A stretch of DNA of 44,860 nucleotides, from assembly GCA_017503375.1 (NCBI GenBank), contig JAFVTF010000121.1:1-44860 (forward strand), written 5' to 3'. Under the pieces are notes generated by a model. The model was not told the DNA's origin and did not search any database. It saw nothing but the letters and a program-made list of their open reading frames with translations. Below are positions 8,525 to 17,230 of the stretch, in pieces; the stretch's first letter is position 1; each line of letters starts with the position of its first letter. A program made the translations under genes and the position numbers. This DNA is from Lentisphaeria bacterium (lineage in GTDB: Bacteria; Verrucomicrobiota; Lentisphaeria; Victivallales; UBA1829).

Positions 8525-8830
8525 ATGTACGCAATCATCAGCACAGGCGGAAAGCAGCTGACAGTCCGCAGCGAAGAAATCGTTGCAATGGAACGTCTCG
8601 CAGGCGAAGTCGGAAGCAAAATTACCTTTGACAAAGTTCTCGCAATCGGCGAAGGCGCAGGTCTCAAAGTCGGCGCAGAAGCAGCAGATGCAAAAGTCGA
8701 AGCAGAAATCGTGGAACATTTCCGCGGTCCCAAGCTCATTGCATTCAAGATGAAACGCCGCAAAGGCTATCGTCGCCGCAAAGGTCACAGACAGGAACTC
8801 ACCAGAGTTAAAATTCTTTCTGTAGGCTGA
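8525..8830 (+). CDS. rplU: Large ribosomal subunit protein bL21
   Basis: This 101-aa protein begins MYAIISTGGKQLTV, the characteristic bL21 N-terminus, and ends in the basic RRRKGHRQELTRVKI tail that contacts 23S rRNA. An in-frame ATG 39 bases upstream exists, but bL21 proteins start at MYAII, and AGGAGAT sits just before this ATG, so 8525 is chosen. In most bacteria rpmA (bL27) follows directly. Here purC follows eight bases later, so rpmA must lie elsewhere. Confidence 0.97.
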   Translation: MYAIISTGGKQLTVRSEEIVAMERLAGEVGSKITFDKVLAIGEGAGLKVGAEAADAKVEAEIVEHFRGPKLIAFKMKRRKGYRRRKGHRQELTRVKILSVG

Positions 8831-8838
8831 GAACGACT

Positions 8839-9735
8839 ATGAAATACGATGCAAACGGCGCTCTTCTGAGCACAGAAATTGCGGGGATGACCCCCATCAG
8901 CCGCGGCAAGGTCCGTGATATCTATGACCTTGGCGACTCTCTTCTGTTTATCGCAACAGACCGTATCAGTGCGTTTGACTGCGTTATGCCGAACGGGATC
9001 CCCGATAAAGGCCGTGTCCTTACTCAGATGTCCCTTTTCTGGTTTGAGAAGTTCACCTGGGCTCCCAATCACCTGATCTACGCCGATGCATCGCAGTTCC
9101 CCGAGGCTCTGAAACCCTATGAAAAGGATCTTCAGGGACGTTCCATGATCGTCAAAAAAGCAAAAACCATTCCTCTGGAATGTATCGTCCGCGGTTATAT
9201 CACCGGTAGCGGATGGTCTTCCTACAAGAAGGATGGTACCGTTTGCGGAATGAAACTCCGCGAAGGTTACCGTCAGGCAGAAAAGCTTGACCAGCCTCTC
9301 TTCACTCCTTCCACAAAGGCGGAAGAAGGTCATGATATCAATATCAGCCCCGAAGAAGCAGCAAAGATTGTCGGCGAAGAAAAAGCAAAACGTGTTGCAG
9401 AACTGGCAATCAGACTCTATTCCGAAGCTGCTGATTATGCTGAAACAAAAGGCATTATTCTTGCTGATACAAAGTTTGAATTCGGTGAAGTCAACGGCGA
9501 AGTGATCGTGATCGATGAAGTGCTTACTCCCGACTCCAGCAGATACTGGCCCAAGGATGCATATCAGATCGGATGCTCCCCCGTCAGTCTTGATAAGCAG
9601 TTTGTCCGCGATTATCTGGAAAGTCTTGATTGGGATAAGACGCCTCCGGCTCCGGAACTCCCGCAGGATATTGTTTTCAAAACCCGCGACAAATATCTCG
9701 ACGCATTGCAGCGGATCGCTGGAAGAACCCTCTGA
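8839..9735 (+). CDS. purC: Phosphoribosylaminoimidazole-succinocarboxamide synthase (SAICAR synthetase)
   Basis: The enzyme joins aspartate to CAIR with ATP in purine synthesis. The 298-aa length fits the longer PurC class. Family motifs are visible in order: GKVRDIYDLGD, ATDRISAFD, KGRVLTQMSLFWF, PLECIVRGYITGSGWSSY, STKAEEGHDINIS, and VIDEVLTPDSSRYW with the substrate-binding Asp. It follows rplU by eight bases and is probably co-transcribed with it. A terminator hairpin overlaps the stop codon. Confidence 0.97.
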   Translation: MKYDANGALLSTEIAGMTPISRGKVRDIYDLGDSLLFIATDRISAFDCVMPNGIPDKGRVLTQMSLFWFEKFTWAPNHLIYADASQFPEALKPYEKDLQGRSMIVKKAKTIPLECIVRGYITGSGWSSYKKDGTVCGMKLREGYRQAEKLDQPLFTPSTKAEEGHDINISPEEAAKIVGEEKAKRVAELAIRLYSEAADYAETKGIILADTKFEFGEVNGEVIVIDEVLTPDSSRYWPKDAYQIGCSPVSLDKQFVRDYLESLDWDKTPPAPELPQDIVFKTRDKYLDALQRIAGRTL

Positions 9736-9752
9736 GAAGGGTTCTCTTTTTT
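9724..9752 (+). terminator. Rho-independent terminator after purC
   Basis: AGAACCCT (9724–9731) pairs perfectly with AGGGTTCT (9738–9745) around a six-base loop, followed by a T-run to 9752. It includes the purC stop codon. The metX start follows only 34 bases later. Confidence 0.85.
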
Positions 9753-9786
9753 CCGGCGCCCCTGCGTTTTTTGAAAGGAGTGCGGC

Positions 9787-10932
9787 ATGACAGATAGATC
9801 AGATTCCATTGGTATTGTTCAGCCGCACGACTGTTTTTTTTCTGAGGGTATCCGCCTTCACAGCGGTCAAATCCTCGCTCCCGTTTCCATCCGTTACGAA
9901 ACTTACGGAACATTGTCTGAAGCAAAGGACAATGCCATTCTCATAGAACATGCCCTGTCCGGGGATGCCCATGCAGCCGGTTATTACACAGAAAATCCGA
10001 ACGAAAAGCCCGGTTGGTGGGACAGTATGATCGGTCCCGGAAAGCCTTTTGATACAAACCGTTATTTTATTGTCTGTTCCAATGTTCTCGGCGGCTGCAG
10101 CGGTTCCACAGGTCCCGGCTCTGTCAATCCCGCCACAGGGAAACCTTACAATATGTCTTTCCCTGTCATTACCATTGAAGATATGGTGGATGCCCAGCGG
10201 AAACTGAAAGAGCATTTGGGAATTCAGAAATGGCTTTGTGTTGCCGGCGGTTCCATGGGCGGAATGCAGGCGATCCAGTGGGGAATCAAATATCCGGATG
10301 AAATGGACAGTATCATAGCGATTGCCACGACTGCCCGGATCTCAGCGCAATCCATTGCCTTCAACTGGGTCGGCAGAGAAGCGATCATGGATGATCAGGA
10401 TTGGAACGGCGGAAATTATGCCGAACAGCCGGAACATGGTCTTGCCACAGCCCGTATGCTGGCTCATATTACCTATCTCAGTGAAGAATCCATGCGCCAG
10501 AAATTCGGACGCCGTCTGCAGTCCTCTGAAGATTATTCCTATGCCTTCAAAAAAGATTTCAGTGTGGAAAGTTATCTGGAGCATCAGGGCAGCCGTTTTG
10601 TGGAACGGTTCGATGCAAACAGTTATCTTTATATTACCCGTGCCATTGATTATTTCGATGTTGCCGGGCGTCATGACGGGGAATTGAAAAAAGCATTTTC
10701 CAAAGTGACCTGTCCGTTTCTTGTTGTCTCTTTCTCCAGTGACTGGCTGTTCCCGCCTGCTCAATCCAAAGAATTGGTTCGAGCCTTGCTGGCGAACGAT
10801 ATCGACACGACATATTGCAATATAGAATCCAGTTATGGTCATGATGCGTTTCTTCTGGAAGAGGCAACTCTGGGCAGAATGCTCTCCGGTTTTCTGGACA
10901 ACCTTTACGTGAAAAAAGGAGAGGCAAAATGA
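9787..10932 (+). CDS. metX: Homoserine O-acetyltransferase (MetX family)
   Basis: This α/β-hydrolase-fold acyltransferase activates homoserine for methionine synthesis. The 381-aa protein has the conserved HALSGDAHAAG segment near 55–65, VLGGCSGSTGPGSVNP near 100–115, nucleophile S156 in AGGSMGGMQ, and the acid/base pair D319 (SSDWLFPP) and H352 (YGHDAFLLE). Acetyl versus succinyl specificity cannot be fixed from these motifs. GAAAGGAG precedes the ATG. No promoter is evident in the 34 bases after the purC terminator, so expression may depend on readthrough or a promoter inside purC. It overlaps metW by four bases. Confidence 0.95.
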   Translation: MTDRSDSIGIVQPHDCFFSEGIRLHSGQILAPVSIRYETYGTLSEAKDNAILIEHALSGDAHAAGYYTENPNEKPGWWDSMIGPGKPFDTNRYFIVCSNVLGGCSGSTGPGSVNPATGKPYNMSFPVITIEDMVDAQRKLKEHLGIQKWLCVAGGSMGGMQAIQWGIKYPDEMDSIIAIATTARISAQSIAFNWVGREAIMDDQDWNGGNYAEQPEHGLATARMLAHITYLSEESMRQKFGRRLQSSEDYSYAFKKDFSVESYLEHQGSRFVERFDANSYLYITRAIDYFDVAGRHDGELKKAFSKVTCPFLVVSFSSDWLFPPAQSKELVRALLANDIDTTYCNIESSYGHDAFLLEEATLGRMLSGFLDNLYVKKGEAK

Positions 10933-11558
10933 AACAGGATTTGATTGCAGCTGCAAAAGATTATATTGAATCCCGTCGGGATTTATCAACAATGACGGAA
11001 ATGATTCCGGAGAATGTCCGGATTCTTGACCTCGGTTGCGGTACAGGTCGTCTTCTGAAAGCTCTTCAAGTTCTGAAGGGTGCCAGAGTTATGGGCGTTG
11101 AGATGAATGAAGAAAAGGTCATTGAATGTATTGGCAGAGGTGTTCCGGTCATTCAGAAAAACCTTGATGACGGGTTGGCTGACTTTAAGGATGATTCCTA
11201 TGATTTTGTAATTCTGAGTCAAACATTTCAGACAGTCAAGCGTCCGGATGTGATTCTGGATGAGATGCTGCGGATCGGAAAACGCGGAATCGTCAGCTTT
11301 ATTAATATCGGTTACTGGCGCGCCAGAATTCAGATTGCATTCGGCAACATGCCTGTTACCCGGACACTGCCGATGCAGTGGTATGACACAACCAATATCC
11401 ACCTGGGAACGATCAGCGATTTCCGGAAACTTTGCGAAGCCCGCAATATCAAGATAATCAGTGAAATCCCCTTACAGGAACGGAACCGGATTCCTTTGCG
11501 CTGCCGTCTTTGGCCGAATCTCTTTGCATCCACCTGCGTATTTATCATTGAAAAATAA
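10929..11558 (+). CDS. metW: Methionine biosynthesis protein MetW
   Basis: This is a 209-aa class I methyltransferase-fold protein. It has the SAM-binding motif ILDLGCGTGRLLKAL near 32–46, DFVILSQTFQ near 95–104 and RIGKRGIVSFINIGYWRARIQ, all typical of MetW. The ATGA overlap with metX is the classical metX–metW arrangement. MetW is required with MetX in several bacteria and is thought to help homoserine acylation; its exact role is less well defined. Confidence 0.92.
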   Translation: MKQDLIAAAKDYIESRRDLSTMTEMIPENVRILDLGCGTGRLLKALQVLKGARVMGVEMNEEKVIECIGRGVPVIQKNLDDGLADFKDDSYDFVILSQTFQTVKRPDVILDEMLRIGKRGIVSFINIGYWRARIQIAFGNMPVTRTLPMQWYDTTNIHLGTISDFRKLCEARNIKIISEIPLQERNRIPLRCRLWPNLFASTCVFIIEK

Positions 11559-11595
11559 AAGTCTGTTTTCCGGATTGGTTTTCCATATCAGACTC

Positions 11596-11623
11596 TTGAC
11601 ATTTTCTTGTGTTATGCTATATT
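11596..11623 (+). promoter_or_regulatory. Strong candidate promoter for the carbamoyltransferase module
   Basis: A perfect TTGACA at 11596–11601 and TATATT at 11618–11623 are separated by 16 bp. They end 33 bases before the carbamoyltransferase ATG, with AGGAGT and later GGGTAG in the leader. This is the best promoter match in the window. Confidence 0.6.
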
Positions 11624-11655
11624 CAGGAGTAACGTTTTAATTTTGGGTAGTTATT

Positions 11656-13491
11656 ATGAAGATTTTGGGAATATCAGCATTTTATCATGATTCAGCCGCC
11701 GCTTTGGTGATTGATTCGGAAATTATTGCCGCAGCGCAGGAAGAGCGGTTTACGCGAATCAAGCATGACCCCTCATTTCCGGTTCATGCAGTTGAATTCT
11801 GTTTGCAGAAAGCCGGACTCCATGCTGAAGATTTGGATTATGTTGTTTTTTATGAAAAACCGCTTCTGAAATTAGACCGTTTGCTGGAAAATTATGTTGC
11901 CTTTGCACCTTCCGGATTCAATTCACTTGTCAGTGCTGTTTCCGAATGGAGCGGGAAGAAATCTGCGATCAAGCAGTCTATATTGAAAAATCTAAAAGGA
12001 TTTCGCGGAAAAACGCTCTTTCTGGAACACCACGAATCCCACGCTGCCAGTGCTTTTTTTCCATCCCCGTTTGAAAAGGCTGCTGTTATTACTATGGATG
12101 GTGTCGGTGAATGGGCAACTTCCAGTATCGGTATCGGGGAAGGGAATAAAATCAAGATTCTGAAAGAATTGAAATACCCCCATTCGCTCGGATTGCTTTA
12201 TTCTGCGTTTACCTATTTTACCGGATTCAAAGTGAATTCCGGAGAATATAAACTGATGGGATTGGCTCCATACGGGAAACCGGTTTATGCTGATCTTATC
12301 CGCGAAAAACTTGTGAAAATTTATGATGACGGTTCCATTCAGCTTGATCTTTCCTATTTCAATTACTGTCAGGGTTTGACCATGACAAATAAGAAATTTG
12401 CTGATTTATTCGGCGGACCGCCCCGCAAACCGGAATCCCCGATTACAGCCCGGGAAATGGATATCGCCGCATCTATTCAGGCGGTGACGGAAGAGATCAT
12501 GCAGAAGATGGCTCGTTATGCAAAAGATCTTACGGGCTGTGATCATCTCTGTCTTGCCGGCGGTGTGGCTTTGAATTGTTCTTCCAACGGAAAATTGCAG
12601 AAGACAAAGATTTTCAAAGATATCTGGGTTCAGCCGGCATCCGGCGATGCAGGCGGAGCTTTGGGAGCTGCTCTTTTCGTCAATTATCAGCTTCTGAATG
12701 AAAAGAGATGTCTGAAGGATTGCAAAGATTTTCAGAAAGGTTCGTTTCTTGGAAACAGTTACTCTTCGGAAGAGATCCGGGAGTATCTGGAGAAAAATCA
12801 GATCAGTTATGATTGTCATTCTGACCGTAATGAGTTGATGGAGTATTTAGCCGGAGAGCTGGAGCAGGGGAAAGTGATCGGATTGTTTCAGGGCCGGATG
12901 GAATACGGTCCCCGTGCGCTGGGCGGACGGAGTATCATCGGAAATCCCATGCTGCCGGATATGCAGACGCGAATCAACTTGAAGATCAAGTTCCGGGAAT
13001 CATTCCGTCCTTTTGCTCCAGCTGTGCTTGCGGAAGATGCTGCTGAATATTTTGACTTTGATTCAGAGTCTCCCTATATGCTGATGGTGGCACCTGTCAA
13101 TCAGAAATATTTGTTTGAATTGAGTGCTGAAGAGACTGAAATTCTGGATCATCATCCGGATTTGCTGAAACGGCTGAATATTCCCCGTTCAAGATTACAG
13201 GCAATCACGCATATTGATAACTCTGCCCGTTTGCAGACTGTGGATAAAGAACGGAATCCGTTCTTCTACGATCTGCTCCGGACATTCAAAGGGAAAACCG
13301 GCTGTCCGGTACTTGTCAATACCTCATTCAACATCCGTGGAGAGCCGATCGTCTGTTCTCCGGCAGATGCTTTGAATTGCTTTTACAATACGGACATGGA
13401 TATTCTGGTTTTGGAGGATGTTGTTGTCACAGAAAAAGATAAACGGCTCCAGAATTCAGAATCCTACAAAAATACATTTACACTGGATTGA
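11656..13491 (+). CDS. Carbamoyltransferase (NodU/CmcH/TobZ family)
   Basis: The family moves a carbamoyl group from carbamoyl phosphate, through carbamoyl-AMP, to a hydroxyl group on a sugar or antibiotic. The 611-aa length fits. The N-terminal Kae1-like ASKHA domain opens MKILGISAFYHDSAAALV and contains the metal-binding HxxxH as H125/H129 (EHHESHAASAFF) and MDGVGEWAT. The C-terminal domain shows QGRMEYGPRALGGRSIIGNPM and NTSFNIRGEPIV. It heads a tight operon with three membrane proteins, which suggests that it modifies an envelope-associated glycan or lipid; that is inference. Confidence 0.92.
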   Translation: MKILGISAFYHDSAAALVIDSEIIAAAQEERFTRIKHDPSFPVHAVEFCLQKAGLHAEDLDYVVFYEKPLLKLDRLLENYVAFAPSGFNSLVSAVSEWSGKKSAIKQSILKNLKGFRGKTLFLEHHESHAASAFFPSPFEKAAVITMDGVGEWATSSIGIGEGNKIKILKELKYPHSLGLLYSAFTYFTGFKVNSGEYKLMGLAPYGKPVYADLIREKLVKIYDDGSIQLDLSYFNYCQGLTMTNKKFADLFGGPPRKPESPITAREMDIAASIQAVTEEIMQKMARYAKDLTGCDHLCLAGGVALNCSSNGKLQKTKIFKDIWVQPASGDAGGALGAALFVNYQLLNEKRCLKDCKDFQKGSFLGNSYSSEEIREYLEKNQISYDCHSDRNELMEYLAGELEQGKVIGLFQGRMEYGPRALGGRSIIGNPMLPDMQTRINLKIKFRESFRPFAPAVLAEDAAEYFDFDSESPYMLMVAPVNQKYLFELSAEETEILDHHPDLLKRLNIPRSRLQAITHIDNSARLQTVDKERNPFFYDLLRTFKGKTGCPVLVNTSFNIRGEPIVCSPADALNCFYNTDMDILVLEDVVVTEKDKRLQNSESYKNTFTLD

Positions 13492-13500
13492 GAGGTTGCC

Positions 13501-13917
13501 ATGCTGAATACATTTTCCAATGTGACAAAAGAAGCCTCTGTGAAGAAACGTCTTCTTCCCTGTGCCGTATTTCTGATTATGGGATGCGTGATCTCTTATT
13601 TTGCGATGAAGAATGGTTTTTCATCTGCAAAGATAACGGCGGTTTCAGTTTTCTTCGGCGGAGCAGTTCTGCTGCTTCTTCCATTTGTTGGAAAGAAAAT
13701 ATATTATCTTCTTTCCATCATTGCAGCATCAATCAATTATGTATTTCTGAATACGCTGCTCGTGTTGTTTTATTACATTCTGTTTACTCCGCTGGCTTTA
13801 CTGATCCGCTGTTTTATGAAACATTCTATTTCCGTCAGAATGGATCAGACCAAAAAATCCATGTGGGAAGATCACCGCGAGATTTCCGACTTGAAACAAT
13901 ATTTCAAACAATTTTGA
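13501..13917 (+). CDS. SxtJ-like small membrane protein
   Basis: This 138-aa protein has three to four hydrophobic segments (about 17–36, 43–62, 66–84 and 84–101), then an amphipathic basic tail with WEDHREISDLKQYFKQF. The pattern and position beside a NodU-type carbamoyltransferase match the SxtJ family, named from the saxitoxin cluster, whose function is unknown. It starts nine bases after the carbamoyltransferase stop, with GAGAGG upstream. A longer overlapping frame starting at 13488 is rejected, because this frame carries the expected membrane topology. Confidence 0.75.
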   Translation: MLNTFSNVTKEASVKKRLLPCAVFLIMGCVISYFAMKNGFSSAKITAVSVFFGGAVLLLLPFVGKKIYYLLSIIAASINYVFLNTLLVLFYYILFTPLALLIRCFMKHSISVRMDQTKKSMWEDHREISDLKQYFKQF

Positions 13918-13935
13918 TACCGTCAGGAGCCGATT

Positions 13936-14133
13936 ATGGACAAAAAAAAAGATGAAAAGCAATCTTTTTCAGAGATTGAATATAAAGGTAACATGTTCCG
14001 TGAATTTCTGGAACTTGTCATGAAAAATAAAAAATACTGGATGCTTCCGTTGATTCTGATCATTCTGCTTCTAGCATTCCTGATCATTTTCGGCGAAACC
14101 GTTGCAACACCATTCATTTACACCCTTTTCTGA
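13936..14133 (+). CDS. DUF5989-type single-pass membrane protein
   Basis: This is a 65-aa protein. After a charged N-terminus (MDKKKDEKQSFSEIEYKGN) comes FREFLELVMKNKKYWMLP, then one strong transmembrane helix (LILIILLLAFLIIFG, about 42–56), and a short ATPFIYTLF tail. This is the pattern of DUF5989 proteins that accompany carbamoyltransferase/SxtJ pairs. CAGGAG lies in front of the start, and the next gene starts two bases after its stop. The function is unknown. It may recruit the carbamoyltransferase or the hydrolase to the membrane. Confidence 0.75.
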   Translation: MDKKKDEKQSFSEIEYKGNMFREFLELVMKNKKYWMLPLILIILLLAFLIIFGETVATPFIYTLF

Positions 14134-14135
14134 TT

Positions 14136-15344
14136 ATGAAAACGAAAATCATTCTTTCCGTGATTGCCGTTGCATTGATTCTTACGGCATTTTTCTTGCG
14201 TCTGCTGATGCCCGGAGCAGCAGCATTGTGGCCTGTGATTTATCTCCTGCCCGGAATCGCATTTTTTATTCTCGGTTTGGCATGGCAGAAGATAAAATAC
14301 GTATTGCCGGTTTCCCAGATTTTATTTTCGATCTGTCTGGCAATCTGTCTGGCTGATCTTTACTTTTTCCTCATATTGGTGAAGAAAGCTCCCGGATACA
14401 GGAATATCAGAAGTGATAAAGAATATATTACAATCAATGGAAAAACATTGCGGGTATTCACTTCCGCTGATTTGGGCGGTCATCCGGAAACTGTTACAAA
14501 TAACAAACCGGATGTTAACGGGGTTGACCGGCCGCTCAGACTGTTTTATAACGGTCCGGCAAGAATCGTTTTTGAAGCGGAATACACGACTGATTTTATG
14601 GGATTCAGAAAAGTTCCATACCGGACGGAAACGCCCAGCGCGCCGCCTTTGCTGTTCTTTGGAGATTCCTTTACGTTCGGAATCGGGGTTCACGACAATG
14701 AGGTGTATGTAAACCGGATCGCCGAAAAATTGCAGGGAAAGAGAAATGTTTATAACTTTTCAGTGGCTGGAACTTCCCCCGCAGAATTCCTGTATTTTCT
14801 GGATCAAAAAGTGATAGAAAAATCGGAAATTAAAGTTACACCCGGAACGCAGGCTTATTTTCTGATTATCAACGATCACCGTTACCGGATTCTGGGAAGC
14901 CGGGCAAGAAATCACGGAAAGTTTCTGAAGACCACCAGAGAAAAAATAGAAATAGCCTTTGTCTTCTGGACCAAGATACGGTTATTTTACAAATCAGCCC
15001 TGTTTGACGCCATCGGTTCCCGGTTTCAGAAAGATTTATACATTTCTTATCTGAAAGAAGCGGAAAAGGTGCTGAAGGAGAAATATGGCATAGGTTTGAC
15101 AGTTCTTGTTTATCCGGATTGTATGCCTGATGTGATAGAGCAGCTTCAAAATGCCGGATTTCAGTTGAAGTTCCTGAAAGATGTCATGCCGGATTACGAA
15201 GGATATCATTCCCGCAAAGTCGATTTGAAATATGAAATCCCATACGATGGACATCCGACAGCGAAGACGCATAAGCTTATTGCAGATTATATTCTCGGAA
15301 TGCTCCCATCCGAAGCAGAGAAATCACCTGCTGCCGGCAAATAA
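14136..15344 (+). CDS. Membrane-anchored SGNH/GDSL hydrolase
   Basis: This is a 402-aa protein. Three transmembrane segments lie in the first 85 residues, followed by an extracytoplasmic SGNH domain: block I FFGDSFTFGIG with nucleophile S178, VYNFSVAGTSPAEF (block II Gly), LIINDHRY (block III Asn), and DGHPTAKTH with D371/H373. Such domains act as esterases or acyltransferases on glycans and lipids. It is the last gene of the carbamoyltransferase–SxtJ–DUF5989 module. A role in O-acylating or deacylating the same substrate is inference. Confidence 0.85.
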   Translation: MKTKIILSVIAVALILTAFFLRLLMPGAAALWPVIYLLPGIAFFILGLAWQKIKYVLPVSQILFSICLAICLADLYFFLILVKKAPGYRNIRSDKEYITINGKTLRVFTSADLGGHPETVTNNKPDVNGVDRPLRLFYNGPARIVFEAEYTTDFMGFRKVPYRTETPSAPPLLFFGDSFTFGIGVHDNEVYVNRIAEKLQGKRNVYNFSVAGTSPAEFLYFLDQKVIEKSEIKVTPGTQAYFLIINDHRYRILGSRARNHGKFLKTTREKIEIAFVFWTKIRLFYKSALFDAIGSRFQKDLYISYLKEAEKVLKEKYGIGLTVLVYPDCMPDVIEQLQNAGFQLKFLKDVMPDYEGYHSRKVDLKYEIPYDGHPTAKTHKLIADYILGMLPSEAEKSPAAGK

Positions 15345-15392
15345 AAAAATCCTGTTTTTCCGGAAATTTCATCATTTAATTTTTATTTGCTT

Positions 15393-15420
15393 TTGCAATC
15401 TTCGTAATCTGTGCTACATT
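15393..15420 (+). promoter_or_regulatory. Candidate promoter for the Lrp–aminotransferase pair
   Basis: TTGCAA at 15393–15398 and TACATT at 15415–15420 have 16-bp spacing, about 82 bases before the regulator's start. It lies in a 158-bp gap with no other feature seen. Confidence 0.4.
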
Positions 15421-15502
15421 ACTGATTTTGTAAGGGCGATTCCTGCGGAATTGCCGCACGTTCCAATAATTTGTATCCGTAAGAACCGGAAGGAAACACA
15501 GC

Positions 15503-15991
15503 ATGAATCTGAAGAATGAGATTTTGAGACTGCTGGCTGAAAACGGGCGTCTCGAAGCCGCCGACATTGCCGAAAGGCTGCACGTAACAGAAAAATCAGC
15601 ACAGAAAGCCGTCAAAGAACTCGAGGCTGACGGCGTTATCGTTGGCTACCGTGCCATGTTCGATGAAACAGTCCTTCCCGAAACTGCGGTCAAGGCAATC
15701 ATCGAAGTCAAAACAAAACCGGAACGCAATGGCGGATTTGACCGCATTGCAAAACGGATCAGTAAATTCTCCAAAGTGGAATCCGTTTATCTCGTTTCCG
15801 GCGGTTATGACCTGCTCCTCGAAGTGCGCGGTGAAACCTTGAAAGATGTCGCCGAATTCGTGTCCAGCAAACTCGCTACAATCGACGGCGTTATGTCCAC
15901 TTCAACGCATTTTATGTTGAAGAAGTACAAAGAACTTGGAAAGATGATGCAAGATGAAGAAAGTAAAGAAAGACTCAATATTACGCCCTGA
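15503..15991 (+). CDS. Lrp/AsnC-family transcriptional regulator
   Basis: This 162-aa protein has an N-terminal winged HTH (about 1–55: EILRLLAENGRLEAADIAERLHVTE…KAVKELEADGVIVGY) and a C-terminal RAM effector domain (about 65–150; VESVYLVSGGYDLLLEVRG is characteristic). The family senses amino acids and assembles as octamers. The next gene, an aminotransferase, overlaps its end by 38 bases, so the pair is probably co-translated. The regulator likely controls this operon in response to the aminotransferase substrate; that is inference. Confidence 0.92.
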   Translation: MNLKNEILRLLAENGRLEAADIAERLHVTEKSAQKAVKELEADGVIVGYRAMFDETVLPETAVKAIIEVKTKPERNGGFDRIAKRISKFSKVESVYLVSGGYDLLLEVRGETLKDVAEFVSSKLATIDGVMSTSTHFMLKKYKELGKMMQDEESKERLNITP

Positions 15992-17168
15992 AACCAAAAA
16001 AAACAGACTCGCTGAACACATCGCCGGACTTCCCAAAAGCGGCATCCGTGACTTTTTTGAACTCGTCAATAAAATGGATGACGTGATTTCCCTGGGCGTC
16101 GGCGAACCGGATTTCGTCACACCGTGGACCATCCGCGAAAATGCGATTTATTCTCTTGACAGCGGCAGGACAAGTTATACCTCAAATCTCGGTCTGCTTT
16201 CCCTCCGGAAAGAGATCTGCAAATATGTTGCAGAAAACTATAAAGTCAAATACAAACCGGAAAATGAGTGTATTGTAACGGTTGGTGTCAGCGAAGCTCT
16301 CGATCTTGCCATTCGTGCAATTACAAATCCGGGAGATGAGATCATTTATCACGAACCGTGTTACGTCTCCTATGCTCCGGAAATCAAAATGGCATTCGGT
16401 GTTCCTGTTCCGGTCAATACTTATGAGAAAAACGGTTTTGCACTTGATCCTGCCGATCTGGAACGGGCGATCACTCCGAAAACCAAAGCGATCCTTTTGA
16501 ATTTTCCCTGTAATCCCACCGGGGCAACCATTGATATGGAACAGATGAAGGCAATTGCAGCATTGGCAGTCAAACATGATCTGCTTGTACTTTCCGACTT
16601 GATTTATTCCGAATTGGTTTATGATTCAGAAATTCTTCCGGCAATTTCAAGTTTGCCGGGAATGAAGGACCGGACGATTTTCCTGCATGGCTTTTCAAAA
16701 GCGTTTGCCATGACGGGATTCCGGATCGGTTATGCTTGCGGGCCTGCGGATATCATTGATACCATGATGAAGATTCATCAGTATTCCATGCTTTGTGCTC
16801 CGATCACAGCCCAGGAAGCAGCCGAAGAAGCATTGAAGAATTCTATTTGCGATAAGGAGACTATGCGGAGAGAATACCGTTCCCGCCGCAATGTGATCGT
16901 GAAACGGTTCAATGATGCCGGGTTGCCGTGTTTTATGCCGGAAGGCGCATTCTATGTCTTCCCGAATATCACTTCCACTGGATTGAGTTCCATGGAATTT
17001 GCAACCCGGTTGATTCAGGAAAAACGGGTGGCTGTTGTTCCCGGAACTGCGTTTGGAGCCTGTGGAGAGGGGTATATCCGGGCATGTTATGCAACCTCTA
17101 TGGAAGGGATTCGCGAGGCAACCGGAAGAATCAAAGATTTTGTGAAAGAGTTGAACACGAAAAAATAA
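15954..17168 (+). CDS. PLP-dependent aminotransferase, class I/II (aspartate-aminotransferase-like)
   Basis: This 404-aa fold-type I enzyme shows VISLGVGEPDFVTPW near 45–59, NFPCNPTGAT, SDLIYSELVY (PLP-binding Asp and Tyr) and the Schiff-base lysine K249 in HGFSKAFAMTGFRIGY. An arginine for the substrate carboxylate is in YIRACYATS. The start inside the regulator gene is supported because homologous proteins begin a similar distance before the SGIRDFF motif. The donor and acceptor are not evident; aspartate or aromatic/branched amino acids are possible. Confidence 0.92.
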   Translation: MKKVKKDSILRPETKKNRLAEHIAGLPKSGIRDFFELVNKMDDVISLGVGEPDFVTPWTIRENAIYSLDSGRTSYTSNLGLLSLRKEICKYVAENYKVKYKPENECIVTVGVSEALDLAIRAITNPGDEIIYHEPCYVSYAPEIKMAFGVPVPVNTYEKNGFALDPADLERAITPKTKAILLNFPCNPTGATIDMEQMKAIAALAVKHDLLVLSDLIYSELVYDSEILPAISSLPGMKDRTIFLHGFSKAFAMTGFRIGYACGPADIIDTMMKIHQYSMLCAPITAQEAAEEALKNSICDKETMRREYRSRRNVIVKRFNDAGLPCFMPEGAFYVFPNITSTGLSSMEFATRLIQEKRVAVVPGTAFGACGEGYIRACYATSMEGIREATGRIKDFVKELNTKK

Positions 17169-17230
17169 TCACATGATTACAATGCGGTATGGAGATTTCT
17201 TCATGCCGCACAAACACCAGGGAGAGAACA

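Noticed and set aside
9736..9786. SAM riboswitch before metX
   Set aside because: The gap is too short for any SAM riboswitch; only the purC terminator and a ribosome binding site are there.
11567..11595. AGTCTG…CAGACT inverted repeat after metW as a terminator
   Set aside because: Arms are only six bases with a loop above 20 and no T-run follows.
13488..13955. 155-aa plus-strand frame overlapping the SxtJ-like gene
   Set aside because: The frame at 13501 has the expected membrane helices and a ribosome binding site; this one does not.
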